A stretch of DNA of 64,000 nucleotides from Acidimicrobiales bacterium (GTDB lineage Bacteria > Actinomycetota > Acidimicrobiia > Acidimicrobiales > Bog-793): the NCBI GenBank assembly GCA_035533595.1, contig DATLTN010000027.1:46565-110564 (forward strand), given 5' to 3'. Positions 7,372 to 16,004 of the stretch are shown here, in pieces. The translations under genes and the position numbers were made by a program. The first letter of the stretch is position 1. Every line of letters begins with the position of its first letter. The notes below the pieces were generated by a model. It was not told the origin of the DNA. It saw only the letters and a program-made list of their open reading frames with translations, and searched no databases.

Positions 7372-8721
7372 GTGTCGGTCGTCTTCGGCACCGACGGCAT
7401 CCGTGGGGTCGCCAACGAGGGCCTCACCCCCGAGATCGTGCTCGCCCTCGGAAGGGTGGCGGCGCGGCACCTCGGGGGATCGAGCTTCCTCGTGGGCCGC
7501 GACACACGCCGCTCGGGCACACTGCTCCTCGCCGCCTTCGCCGCCGGCGTCGCCGCGGAGGGGGTGGACGTCATCGACCTCGGCGTGCTGCCGACACCGG
7601 GGATCGCCTTCCTCGCGCAGCAGCGCAACCTTCCCGCCGCCGTCGTCTCGGCCTCGCACAACCCCTTCCCCGACAACGGGGTGAAGCTGCTCGCCCGCGG
7701 CGGTCAGAAGCTCGACGACGCCACCGAGCGGTCGATCGAGAACGACCTCGACATCCTCCTCTCCCGTCAGGCCCCCGGCGTCGCCGGCCCCGTCGGTGCG
7801 GGGGTCGGCGTGATCGTCGCCGAGCCCGCCGCGGCGCGGGACTACATCGAGGCCCTCGTCCACTCCTCCCACCTCGGCGGGGCGCGCTTCTCGGTCGTCC
7901 TCGACTGCGCGAACGGCGCGGCGAGCGCCGTCGCCCCCGTCGTCTTCGGAGCCCTCGGCCAGGAGCTGACGATCCTCGGCGCCGAGCCGGACGGCACGAA
8001 CATCAACGCCGGGAGCGGCTCCACGGACCCCGCGGCGCTCGCCACCGAGGTGCTCGCGAGCGGCGCCGACGTCGGCCTCGGCTTCGACGGCGACGCCGAC
8101 CGGCTGATCGCCGTCGACGCCAACGGCGAGGTCGTCGACGGCGACCAGCTGATCGCGCTCTTCGCCTTCGACCTCGACGAGCGGGGGGCGCTCGACAACC
8201 GCGCCGTCGCGATCACCGTGATGAGCAACCTCGGCCTGCGCCGCGCGCTCGAGGCGCGGGGGATCGGTGTTGTCGAGACCCCCGTCGGTGACCGCCAGGT
8301 GACCGACGCCCTCGAGTCCGGCTCGCTCGTGCTCGGCGGCGAGCAGTCGGGGCACATCGTCTTCTTCAAGGAGGCGACGACGGGGGACGGCATCCGCACC
8401 GGCATCCGCCTCCTCGAGCTGCTCGCCCGCAAGGGGCGCCCGCTCGGCGCGCTCGCTGCAGAGGCGATGACGCGCTTCCCCCAGGTGCTGCGCAACGTCG
8501 CGGTGCGCGAGCCGCGCCGCCTCGGCGAGGCGTCCGCGATCTGGAGAGAGGTCGCCGAGGTGGAGGCGAGCCTCGGTGGCAGCGGCAGGATCCTCGTGCG
8601 CGCCTCGGGGACCGAGGAGGCGGTGCGGGTGATGGTCGAGGCGGAGGGGCTCGAGCAGGCCGACGCCTGCGCAGCCCGCCTCGCCGCGGTCGTCGCCCGT
8701 GAGCTCGGCGCCGGCGGGTAG
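7372..8721 (+). CDS. glmM: Phosphoglucosamine mutase
   Basis: GlmM converts glucosamine-6-phosphate to glucosamine-1-phosphate for UDP-GlcNAc and peptidoglycan synthesis. The 449-residue protein starts FGTDGIRG, carries the phosphoserine loop SASHNP with Ser95 as the catalytic residue, the metal-binding loop DGDADR near residue 242, the sugar-binding GGEQSGH, and the C-terminal phosphate-binding RASGTEE. The length is normal. GTG 7372 sits just after rpsI. Together with glmS downstream it supplies two consecutive steps of amino-sugar synthesis. Confidence 0.95.
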   Translation: MSVVFGTDGIRGVANEGLTPEIVLALGRVAARHLGGSSFLVGRDTRRSGTLLLAAFAAGVAAEGVDVIDLGVLPTPGIAFLAQQRNLPAAVVSASHNPFPDNGVKLLARGGQKLDDATERSIENDLDILLSRQAPGVAGPVGAGVGVIVAEPAAARDYIEALVHSSHLGGARFSVVLDCANGAASAVAPVVFGALGQELTILGAEPDGTNINAGSGSTDPAALATEVLASGADVGLGFDGDADRLIAVDANGEVVDGDQLIALFAFDLDERGALDNRAVAITVMSNLGLRRALEARGIGVVETPVGDRQVTDALESGSLVLGGEQSGHIVFFKEATTGDGIRTGIRLLELLARKGRPLGALAAEAMTRFPQVLRNVAVREPRRLGEASAIWREVAEVEASLGGSGRILVRASGTEEAVRVMVEAEGLEQADACAARLAAVVARELGAGG

Positions 8722-8752
8722 GCCGCGGCGCACGATCGCAACGGCCTTCCTT

Positions 8753-8758
8753 TAACGT
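8753..8758 (+). promoter_or_regulatory. -10 box for leaderless glmS transcript
   Basis: TAACGT lies eight bases before the glmS ATG at 8767, and no Shine-Dalgarno sequence is present. Transcription would start at or next to the A of the ATG, giving a leaderless mRNA. The same arrangement recurs at several other genes in the window. Confidence 0.45.
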
Positions 8759-8766
8759 TCTAGGCC

Positions 8767-10608
8767 ATGTGCGGCATCATCGGCGTCACCGGCTCCTCCG
8801 CGCCCGCGGAGTTCCTCCTCTCCGGCCTCGAGGCCCTCGAGTACCGCGGCTACGACTCGGCGGGGATCGCCGTCGTCGGCCGGGACGGCATCTCTCGGAT
8901 CCGCGCCGCCGAGCGGGCGAAGTCGATCGGGGCGCTCTCGCGCGGCCTCGCGGAGCTGCCCTTCCCGACGGGGACCGGCATCGGCCACACCCGCTGGGCG
9001 ACGCACGGCGCCCCCACCGAGGAGAACGCCCACCCGCACCTCGACTGCAGCGGCCGGCTGGCGATCGTCCACAACGGGATCATCGAGAACCACCGCGAGC
9101 TCGCCGCGCCGCTGCGCGCCGCCGGCCACACCTTCACCTCGGTGACCGACACCGAGGTCGTCTGCCACCTCGTCGAGGAGGAGATGGCCGCGGGCCGTTC
9201 GCTCACCGAGGCCGTCTCGGCCGTCACCCCGCGCCTGCGCGGCGGCTTCGCCCTCGCCTTCGTGCACGCGAGCGAGCCGGACACGATCGTCGCCACCCGC
9301 CGCAGCGCGCCGCTCATCGTCGGGGTCACCGACGAGCTCGGCGTGGTCGCCTCCGACATCGCCGCCCTCGTCGGCACCTCGCGGCGCCTCTTCGCCCTCT
9401 CCGACGACGAGATCGCCCGCATCCGTCCCGGCGAGCTCACCGTCACCCGCCCCGACGGCAGCGCCGTCGAGCCCCGCCCGCTCGAGGTGAGCTGGGACGT
9501 CGCCGCTGCCCAGAAGGGTGGCTTCGCCGACTTCATGTCGAAGGAGATCCACGAACAGCCCGAGGCGATCACCGAGACCCTCCTCGGGAGGATCGGAGCG
9601 GGGGGCGCCACCGAGCTCGAGGAGCTCTCGATCGCGGACGAGACCCTCGGCGGGCTCCGGCGGGTGCTCCTCCTCGCCTGCGGCTCGAGCTACCACGCCG
9701 CGCTGCTCGGCCGCTCCTTCATCGAGCGCCTCGCCAGGGTGTCGGCCGAGGTCGAGATCGCGAGCGAGTACCGCTATCGCGGCGCCGTGCTCGAGCCAGG
9801 CACCCTCGTCGTCGCGGTCAGTCAGTCGGGCGAGACCGCCGACACCCTCGCGGCGATGGCCGAGGCGCGCCGCCAGGGGGCGCTCACCATCGCGCTCACC
9901 AACGTCGTCGACTCGCTCATGTCGCGCGAGGCCGACGGCGTCCTCTACACCCGCGCCGGCCCGGAGATCGGCGTCGCCTCAACCAAGTGCCACCTCGCGC
10001 AGATCGCCCTCCTACAGGTCTTCGCGCTGCACCTCGCGCGCCTGCGCGGCAGCGCGCCCGAGGGAGCGCTCGCCGAGCACGCCGCGGCGCTGTTGGCGCT
10101 GCCCGAGCTCGTTGCCGCCACGATCGCCCACGAGGAGGCGGCGCGCGCCGTCGCAGGGCGCTTCGCAGAGGTCGAGGACTTCTACTTCCTCGGCCGCCGC
10201 CTCGGCCTGCCGGTGGCCCTCGAGGGGGCGCTCAAGCTGAAGGAGCTCGCCTACGTGCGCGCCGAGGGCTACCCCGCGGGCGAGATGAAGCACGGGCCGA
10301 TCTCCCTCATCGAGCCGGGCGTCGTCGTGGTCGTCGTCGCGACCCGCGACGACCTGTGGGAGAAGGTGATGCTCAACGTCGAGGAGATGCGGGCGCGTGG
10401 CGCGACCATCGTCGGTGTCTGCGAGGAGGGCGACGACGAGACGGCGGGCCTCCTCGACGCGGCGCTCGAGGTGCCGGCCGCCCCGCAGATGATCGCGCCC
10501 CTCCTCGGCATCGTGCCGCTGCAGTTCTTCGCCCACGAGGTGGCGACGCGCCGCGGCAACGACGTCGACCGTCCGCGCAACCTCGCGAAGGTCGTCACCG
10601 TCGAGTGA
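8767..10608 (+). CDS. glmS: Glutamine--fructose-6-phosphate aminotransferase (isomerising)
   Basis: GlmS makes glucosamine-6-phosphate from fructose-6-phosphate and glutamine. The 613-residue protein begins MCGIIG, where Cys2 is the Ntn nucleophile of the glutaminase domain (about 1-225, with HTRWATHG and NGIIEN). Two SIS domains follow; the first shows CGSSYHAA and SQSGETADT, the second LGLPVALEGALKLKE. The C-terminus NDVDRPRNLAKVVTVE is the conserved catalytic tail. It is immediately downstream of glmM but has its own leaderless-type -10 box. Confidence 0.96.
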   Translation: MCGIIGVTGSSAPAEFLLSGLEALEYRGYDSAGIAVVGRDGISRIRAAERAKSIGALSRGLAELPFPTGTGIGHTRWATHGAPTEENAHPHLDCSGRLAIVHNGIIENHRELAAPLRAAGHTFTSVTDTEVVCHLVEEEMAAGRSLTEAVSAVTPRLRGGFALAFVHASEPDTIVATRRSAPLIVGVTDELGVVASDIAALVGTSRRLFALSDDEIARIRPGELTVTRPDGSAVEPRPLEVSWDVAAAQKGGFADFMSKEIHEQPEAITETLLGRIGAGGATELEELSIADETLGGLRRVLLLACGSSYHAALLGRSFIERLARVSAEVEIASEYRYRGAVLEPGTLVVAVSQSGETADTLAAMAEARRQGALTIALTNVVDSLMSREADGVLYTRAGPEIGVASTKCHLAQIALLQVFALHLARLRGSAPEGALAEHAAALLALPELVAATIAHEEAARAVAGRFAEVEDFYFLGRRLGLPVALEGALKLKELAYVRAEGYPAGEMKHGPISLIEPGVVVVVVATRDDLWEKVMLNVEEMRARGATIVGVCEEGDDETAGLLDAALEVPAAPQMIAPLLGIVPLQFFAHEVATRRGNDVDRPRNLAKVVTVE

Positions 10609-10627
10609 TCGCCGCATCGGCCTGGAG

Positions 10628-10993
10628 ATGACGGCGGTCGGTCTCGACGTTCTCGAGATCGCCCGCTTCCGGCGCGCCCTCGAGCGCCAGCCGCGCCTCG
10701 CGGCGCGCCTGTTCACGGCGGGCGAGCTCGGCGACCTCGCCGGTCGCTCGGACCCCGTCCCCGGTCTGGCGGCGCGCTTCGCCGCCAAGGAGGCGACGAT
10801 GAAGGCGCTCGGCGTCGGCCTCGGAGCGGTGGACTTCGCCGAGATCGAGGTCCTCCGCAGCCCCTCGGGGGCGCCGCAGCTGCGCACTCACGGGCGGGCC
10901 GCCGCGCTCGCCGCCGAGCGAGGGGTGCAGGAGTTCACGCTCAGCCTCACCCACTCCAAAGGCGTCGCCGCCGCCGTGGTGCTCGTCCTGTGA
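10628..10993 (+). CDS. acpS: Holo-[acyl-carrier-protein] synthase
   Basis: AcpS transfers the 4'-phosphopantetheine arm of CoA to a serine of acyl carrier protein. The 121-residue protein has the two conserved magnesium and catalytic motifs: GLDVLEIARF with Asp7 near the N-terminus, and FAAKEATMKALG in the middle. The end (LSLTHSKGVAAAVVL) is the usual closing strand. The start follows TGGAG. The stop overlaps the GTG of the next gene by four bases, the same acpS-nnr-alr order seen in other actinobacteria. Confidence 0.93.
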   Translation: MTAVGLDVLEIARFRRALERQPRLAARLFTAGELGDLAGRSDPVPGLAARFAAKEATMKALGVGLGAVDFAEIEVLRSPSGAPQLRTHGRAAALAAERGVQEFTLSLTHSKGVAAAVVLVL

Positions 10994-12339
10994 GGCCGGT
11001 GCTGAGCGTCGCCGAGATGGCGGCGGTCGACGCCGCGGCGACGGCGCACACGCCCCTCGAGCAGCTCATCGCCCGCGCCGGGGCGGCGGTCGCCCAGCGC
11101 GCGCTCGCCCTGCTAGGTGGCGGCTACGGGCGGCGCGTCGTCGTCGTCGCCGGCAAGGGCCACAACGGCGACGACGGGCGGGTCGCCGCGCACCTCCTCG
11201 AGCGACGGGGCGTGCGGGTGCGCCTCCTCGACGCGGCCAGCGCCCCCCAGTCCCTCCCCGCGTGTGACCTCGTGATCGACGCCGCGTACGGCACGGGGCT
11301 GCGCGGCGGCTACCGCCCGCCCCGCCCCCCGGCCGGGACGGGGGTCCTCGCCGTCGACGTGCCCTCGGGCCTCGACGCCGACACCGGCGCCGCCGAGGAG
11401 TCGGTGCTCGCCAGCGCGACGGTGACCTTCGGTGCCCTGAAGGCGGGCCTCCTCCTCGGGGAGGGCCCGGCGCGCTCGGGCGAGGTCGAGGTCGCGCCGA
11501 TCGGCCTCGACCTCGGGCGCGTCACGATGCAGCTCGTCGAGGACGGGGACCTCGCCCTGCTCCCGCCGCGGCCGCGCGAGGCGCACAAATGGCAACGCGC
11601 CCTCTACGTCGTCGCCGGCTCGCCGGGGATGCACGGCGCCGCCGAGCTCGCGGCGCGCGCCGCGCTGCGGGCGGGGGCGGGGATGGTGCGCCTCGGCTCG
11701 CCGGGCAACGCCCCCGACGCCCTCGGGGTCACCGAGGCGGTCGCCCGGCCGCTCCCCGCCGACGGCTTCGCCGAGGCGGTCCTCGAGGAGCTCGGCCGTT
11801 GCCAGGCGCTCGTGCTCGGGCCGGGCCTCGGGGCCGCCTCCGGGGTCGCGGCCGCGGTCGCACGCCTGCTCGCCTCCTCGCCGGTGCCGGTCGTCCTCGA
11901 CGCCGACGGGCTGAACGCCCTTGGTCGGCTCGCCGGGGCGGTGGACGCCGCCGCGCCGCTCGTGCTCACCCCCCACGACGGGGAGTTCGCCCGCCTGGTC
12001 GGCGCCCCGCCGGGCCCGGACCGCGTCGCCGCGGCGCGTGCCCTCGCGGCGCGCGCCGGGGCGGTCGTCCTGCTGAAGGGCTCGACGACGGTGGTCGCCG
12101 ACCCCGTGGGCGAGGTCCGCCTGGTGAACGCCGGCAGCGCCCGCCTCGCCACCGCGGGGACGGGCGACGTCCTCTCGGGGGTGATCGGCGCCCTCCTCGC
12201 TCGCGGCGTCGACCCCCTCGACGCCGCCGCGCTCGGCGCGCACGCGCACGGCCGCGCCGCCTCGCTCGGGCACGCCGAGGGCCTCGTCGCCGGCGACCTG
12301 CCGGCGCTCGTCTCGCGCGTCCTCTCGCAGCGCCACTGA
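10990..12339 (+). CDS. nnr: Bifunctional NAD(P)H-hydrate epimerase/dehydratase
   Basis: Nnr repairs hydrated NADH and NADPH. The N-terminal half (about 1-165) is a YjeF_N epimerase with GKGHNGDDGRVAAHLL; the C-terminal half (about 180-449) is the ribokinase-like ADP-dependent dehydratase with VLGPGLG, LDADGLNAL, LTPHDGEF and the catalytic ATAGTGDVLSG loop. The total of 449 residues is slightly shorter than the E. coli protein because the epimerase domain is compact. The GTG overlaps the acpS stop, and its own stop shares a base with the alr start. Confidence 0.93.
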   Translation: MRPVLSVAEMAAVDAAATAHTPLEQLIARAGAAVAQRALALLGGGYGRRVVVVAGKGHNGDDGRVAAHLLERRGVRVRLLDAASAPQSLPACDLVIDAAYGTGLRGGYRPPRPPAGTGVLAVDVPSGLDADTGAAEESVLASATVTFGALKAGLLLGEGPARSGEVEVAPIGLDLGRVTMQLVEDGDLALLPPRPREAHKWQRALYVVAGSPGMHGAAELAARAALRAGAGMVRLGSPGNAPDALGVTEAVARPLPADGFAEAVLEELGRCQALVLGPGLGAASGVAAAVARLLASSPVPVVLDADGLNALGRLAGAVDAAAPLVLTPHDGEFARLVGAPPGPDRVAAARALAARAGAVVLLKGSTTVVADPVGEVRLVNAGSARLATAGTGDVLSGVIGALLARGVDPLDAAALGAHAHGRAASLGHAEGLVAGDLPALVSRVLSQRH

Positions 12340-13562
12340 TGGTGCAGTACCGGCGCGCCTGGGCGGAGATCGACCTCGCCGCCGTGGCCCACAACGCCGC
12401 CCTGTTGCGCGCCGTGGTCGCACCGGCGGCGCTGTGCGCGGTGGTGAAGGCTGACGGCTACAGCCACGGCGCCGTCGCGATCGCCGAGGCCGCCGTCGCC
12501 GGCGGGGCGAGCGTGCTCGCCGTCGCGCTCGTCGAGGAGGGCCTCGCGCTGCGGGCCGCGGGGATCACCGCGCCCGTCCTCCTCCTCTCCGAGCCGCCGC
12601 CCGCCGCCATCGCCGCGGCGGTCGCCGCCGGCCTCACCCCGACGCTCTACAGCACCACCGGGCTACGGGCCGCCGCTGCGGCGGCCGGCGCGGCGGGGCG
12701 GGTGGTCCCGGTGCAGGTGAAGGTCGACACCGGGATGCACCGGGTCGGCGTTGCCCCCTCCGAGCTCGTCGCCCTTGCAAAGGAGCTGGCCCGCGAGCCG
12801 GACCTCCTCCTCGAGGGCCTGTGGACCCACTTCGCGGTCGCGGACGACCCCGCCGACCCCTTCACCGCCCTGCAGCTGGCGCGCTTCGAGGAGGCGCGCG
12901 CCGACCTCGCCGCGGTCGGCATCCAGCCGCGCCTGCTGCACGCCGCGAACTCGGCCGGCGCCCTCGCCCACCCGGCCAGTCGCTTCGATCTCGTCCGCTG
13001 CGGGATCGCGCTCTACGGCTACCCGCCGAGCGAGGCGCTCGCCCCCCTCGTCGGTGAGGCGAGCGGTGGCGGGGCCCTCGCGCCGGTGCTCTCGCTGCGC
13101 GCCGAGGTGCACGCGGTGCGGCGGCTCGCGGCGGGGGAGCGGCCGAGCTACGGCCGGCGCTACGCGCTCCCCGCCGACACCGTCGTCGCCACGGTGCCCC
13201 TCGGCTACGCCGACGGGGTCCCCCGCGCCTATTTCGACGGCGGGGGGGAGGTGCTGATCGGCGGCCGGCGGCGGCGCCTCGCCGGCACGGTGACGATGGA
13301 CCAGCTGCTCGTCGACGTCGGTGACGACCGTGGCGTGCACCCGGGCGACGAAGTGGTGCTCATCGGCCGCCAGGGCGACGAGGTGATCGACGCCGCCGAG
13401 TGGGCCTGCAAGCTGCACACGATCGCCTACGAGGTCCTCCTCGGCATCGGCCCGCGCGTCCCCCGCCGCCCGGTGGGCGTGGCCGGGGCGCCGGTCTACG
13501 CTCTGCCCGTGCACCGGGACGGGCACGGGCGCGCGCCCGGAGCCGATGAGTATGACGACTAG
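12339..13562 (+). CDS. alr: Alanine racemase
   Basis: Alr interconverts L- and D-alanine for peptidoglycan. The 407-residue protein starts MVQYRRAWAEIDLAAV; the pyridoxal-phosphate lysine is in CAVVKADGYSHG, and the C-terminal barrel carries GERPSYGRRY with the second catalytic base Tyr, VPLGYADG and the TMDQLLVDVG loop. The same reading frame stays open upstream inside nnr, but ATG 12339, sharing one base with the nnr stop, gives the family-length protein. Its 3' end overlaps the next gene by 17 bases. Confidence 0.95.
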   Translation: MVQYRRAWAEIDLAAVAHNAALLRAVVAPAALCAVVKADGYSHGAVAIAEAAVAGGASVLAVALVEEGLALRAAGITAPVLLLSEPPPAAIAAAVAAGLTPTLYSTTGLRAAAAAAGAAGRVVPVQVKVDTGMHRVGVAPSELVALAKELAREPDLLLEGLWTHFAVADDPADPFTALQLARFEEARADLAAVGIQPRLLHAANSAGALAHPASRFDLVRCGIALYGYPPSEALAPLVGEASGGGALAPVLSLRAEVHAVRRLAAGERPSYGRRYALPADTVVATVPLGYADGVPRAYFDGGGEVLIGGRRRRLAGTVTMDQLLVDVGDDRGVHPGDEVVLIGRQGDEVIDAAEWACKLHTIAYEVLLGIGPRVPRRPVGVAGAPVYALPVHRDGHGRAPGADEYDD

Positions 13563-14151
13563 CGCCACTGCGATGCTCGCCCTCCTCGAGGCCGAAGCGC
13601 TCGGCTGCGTCGACTGCCGCCTCGCCGAGGGGCGGACCAAGGTCGTCTTCGGGGTGGGCAACCCGATGGCCCCGCTCGTCTTCGTCGGCGAGGGTCCGGG
13701 GCGCGACGAGGACCTCGCCGGAGAGCCCTTCGTCGGCCGTTCCGGCCGTCTCCTCGACCAGCTGATCGCCGAGGAGCTGGCGATGCGGCGCGAGGACTGC
13801 TACATCGCGAACGTCGTGAAGTGCCGCCCCCCGAACAACCGCGACCCCCTCCCCGACGAGGTCGCGGCCTGCCACCACTTCCTCGCCGACCAGCTCGGCG
13901 CGATCGCCCCGAAGGTCGTCGTCACCCTCGGGAACTTCGCGGCGCGCGCCCTCCTGCACACCACCGAGGGGGTGACGCGCCTTCGCGGGCGGAGCTTCGC
14001 GTACGGCGAGGCGCTCCTCGTGCCCACCTTCCACCCGGCCGCGGCGTTGCGCGGCGGCGGGGTGGTGCTCGCCCAGATGCGCGCTGACCTCGTGCGCGCG
14101 AAGCATGCACTTGCCGGTGGCGGGGTACCAGGCGGAACGGTGAAACCGTGA
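13546..14151 (+). CDS. Family 4 uracil-DNA glycosylase ([4Fe-4S])
   Basis: This enzyme removes uracil from DNA as the first step of base-excision repair. The 201-residue protein has the active-site motif GEGPGRDEDLAGEPFVGRSG (residues 48-67), the cluster cysteines C21, C24, C93 and C109, NVVKCRPPNNRDP, and the C-terminal FHPAAALR motif. These define the thermophile/actinobacterial UDGa (family 4) class. The start at 13546 lies inside the end of alr; a second ATG at 13552 is equally possible. The 3' end overlaps the GTG of tsaE. Confidence 0.92.
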   Translation: MSMTTSATAMLALLEAEALGCVDCRLAEGRTKVVFGVGNPMAPLVFVGEGPGRDEDLAGEPFVGRSGRLLDQLIAEELAMRREDCYIANVVKCRPPNNRDPLPDEVAACHHFLADQLGAIAPKVVVTLGNFAARALLHTTEGVTRLRGRSFAYGEALLVPTFHPAAALRGGGVVLAQMRADLVRAKHALAGGGVPGGTVKP

Positions 14152-14705
14152 ACCCGACCCTGCACATCGCCCTTTCCGACGCGGCCGCGACGCACGCGCT
14201 CGGGGGCGCCGTCGCGGAGGTCGTCGAGCGCGGCGACGTCCTGCTGCTCGTCGGCGAGCTCGGCGCGGGGAAGACGACCTTCACCAAGGGCCTCGTCGCC
14301 GCCCTCGGCTGCGCCGACGAGGTGACGAGCCCGACCTTCACGCTGCTGCACTGCTATCCGAGCAACCCCCCGGTCGCCCACGTGGACTGCTGGCGGCTCT
14401 CCGAGCTCTCCGAGGTGGCCGACCTCGGCCTCGAGGAGGTGCTCGACGACGGCGGAGTGGCCGTGATCGAGTGGGGTGAGCTCGCCGCGCCGTTCCTCGG
14501 CCAGGCCGCGCTCACCCTCTCGCTCGAGCTCGTCGAGGACGAGGGGGGCACCGAGGACGGGGGCTCCACCCGCGTCGCCCGGCTGTCGACCGTCGGCGCC
14601 GACTGGGCGCGCCGCCGCGGCCACCTGCAGAGCGCCTGTCGGGCCGCGGGGCTCACCGTCGAGCTGCTCGACGGCGCCCCCGACGACGCCGTCGCGCAGT
14701 GGTGA
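14148..14705 (+). CDS. tsaE: tRNA t6A37 biosynthesis ATPase TsaE
   Basis: TsaE is the ATPase that resets the TsaB-TsaD complex making N6-threonylcarbamoyladenosine at tRNA position 37. Walker A GELGAGKTT lies at residues 36-44, followed by the family-specific TSPTFTLLH, HVDCWRL and IEWGE. The protein has 185 residues, about 30 longer than typical, owing to a C-terminal extension rich in charged residues. The GTG overlaps the upstream glycosylase stop. tsaB and tsaD lie just downstream. Confidence 0.93.
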   Translation: MNPTLHIALSDAAATHALGGAVAEVVERGDVLLLVGELGAGKTTFTKGLVAALGCADEVTSPTFTLLHCYPSNPPVAHVDCWRLSELSEVADLGLEEVLDDGGVAVIEWGELAAPFLGQAALTLSLELVEDEGGTEDGGSTRVARLSTVGADWARRRGHLQSACRAAGLTVELLDGAPDDAVAQW

Positions 14706-14736
14706 GCGACCCGGCGATGCCGAACGGCGGCCGGCG

Positions 14737-15438
14737 GTGATCCTGCTCGCCATCGAGACCGCGACGATCGGCGTCGGCGTCACCCTCATCGAAGAGGCGG
14801 TGGTGCTCGCCACCTTCTCGGCGCGCCCGGGGCGCCGCCACGCGGAGACCCTGCACCCGGCGATCGCCTCCGTCCTCTCCTCGGTCGGGGCCTCGGTCGG
14901 CGACCTCGACGCGGTCGCCGTCGACGTCGGGCCGGGGCTGTTCACCGGGCTGCGGGTCGGCGTTTCCGCCGCGAAGGCGCTCACCTTCGCCCTCGGGGTG
15001 CCGGCGGTGGAGGCGACGAGCACCGAGCTGCTGCGGCGAGGCGCCCCCGTCGCGGGGCGGCCGGTGGTGCCCGTCGTCGATATGCGCCGCGGCGAGGTCG
15101 CCTTCGAGCTCCCCGGCGATGCCGAGATCCGCGTCACGAGCCCGGACGAGCTCATCGCCGAGCTCAACAAGGAGATGGCCCTCGAACGGGCGCTGCTCGT
15201 CGGCGACGGGGCGCTCCGCCACGCAGAGGCGATCCTTTCCGCCGGCCCCGCCGGGGTGGAGATCGCCGACGACGCGCACGCCGCCCCCGACGCCACGGTG
15301 CTCGCCCACCTCGGCATCGAGCGGCTGCACCGCGGCGAGGTCTGCGACGCCTTCGCCCTCGCCCCCCGCTACCACCGCCAGGCCGACGTGCGCATCAGCT
15401 GGGCGACCCGTGACGACCCCCCGGGCGGCGCGAGGTGA
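14737..15438 (+). CDS. tsaB: tRNA t6A37 biosynthesis protein TsaB
   Basis: TsaB is the non-catalytic ASKHA-fold partner of TsaD in t6A synthesis. The 233-residue protein begins with ILLAIETATIGVGV and has DVGPGLFTGLRVGVSAAKAL, the TsaB signature, and an RRGEVAF strand. I set the start at GTG 14737, where the family N-terminus begins; the frame is open further upstream across the end of tsaE. The stop overlaps the GTG of rimI by four bases. Confidence 0.93.
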   Translation: MILLAIETATIGVGVTLIEEAVVLATFSARPGRRHAETLHPAIASVLSSVGASVGDLDAVAVDVGPGLFTGLRVGVSAAKALTFALGVPAVEATSTELLRRGAPVAGRPVVPVVDMRRGEVAFELPGDAEIRVTSPDELIAELNKEMALERALLVGDGALRHAEAILSAGPAGVEIADDAHAAPDATVLAHLGIERLHRGEVCDAFALAPRYHRQADVRISWATRDDPPGGAR

Positions 15439-16004
15439 CCTTCCGCCTGCCCGGCCGCGCACGCACCGCGGCGCCGCCCTCGCCCGCGCGGGCGGTCGAG
15501 ATCGTGCCGATGCGCCGCCGCCACGTCCGCCAGGTGGCGGCGATCGAGGAGCGCATCTTCCCCCGTCCCTGGTCGCCGGCGCTGTACTACTCCGAGCTCG
15601 CGATGCCGGCGACGCGGGTCTACCTCGTCGCCCTCTCGGGGGACACGGTGGTCGGCTACGCAGGCCTGATGCTCGTCGCCGGCGAGGGGCACATCACGAC
15701 GATCGGCGTCGCGCCGGAGTTCCAGCGCCACAAGATCGGCATGCGCCTCCTGCACCGCCTCGCGTCGGCCGCCCGCGAGCACGGGGCGGGCGCGCTCACC
15801 TTGGAGGTGCGCGTCTCCAACCACGGCGCGCAGGAGCTCTACCGCACCTTCGGCTTCGTGCCGGCGGGGATCCGCAAGAACTACTACGCAGAGGTGAACG
15901 AGGACGGCCTCGTGATGTGGGCGCACGGCGTCGACAGCGACGACTACACGATCCGCCTCGAGGAGATCGGTGTCCGCCTCGCGGCCGCGGAGCGCGGGGA
16001 GTGA
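15435..16004 (+). CDS. rimI: Ribosomal-protein-alanine N-acetyltransferase RimI
   Basis: This GNAT-family enzyme is named for N-terminal acetylation of ribosomal protein S18. The 189-residue protein has MRRRHVRQVAAIEERIFPRPWS, the acetyl-CoA loop GVAPEFQRHKIGMRLL (the RxxGxA variant QRHKIG), and LEVRVSNHGAQELYRTFGF. About 25 Pro/Ala/Arg-rich residues precede the domain. It sits between tsaB and tsaD with start and stop overlaps on both sides, the standard arrangement. Confidence 0.93.
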   Translation: MTFRLPGRARTAAPPSPARAVEIVPMRRRHVRQVAAIEERIFPRPWSPALYYSELAMPATRVYLVALSGDTVVGYAGLMLVAGEGHITTIGVAPEFQRHKIGMRLLHRLASAAREHGAGALTLEVRVSNHGAQELYRTFGFVPAGIRKNYYAEVNEDGLVMWAHGVDSDDYTIRLEEIGVRLAAAERGE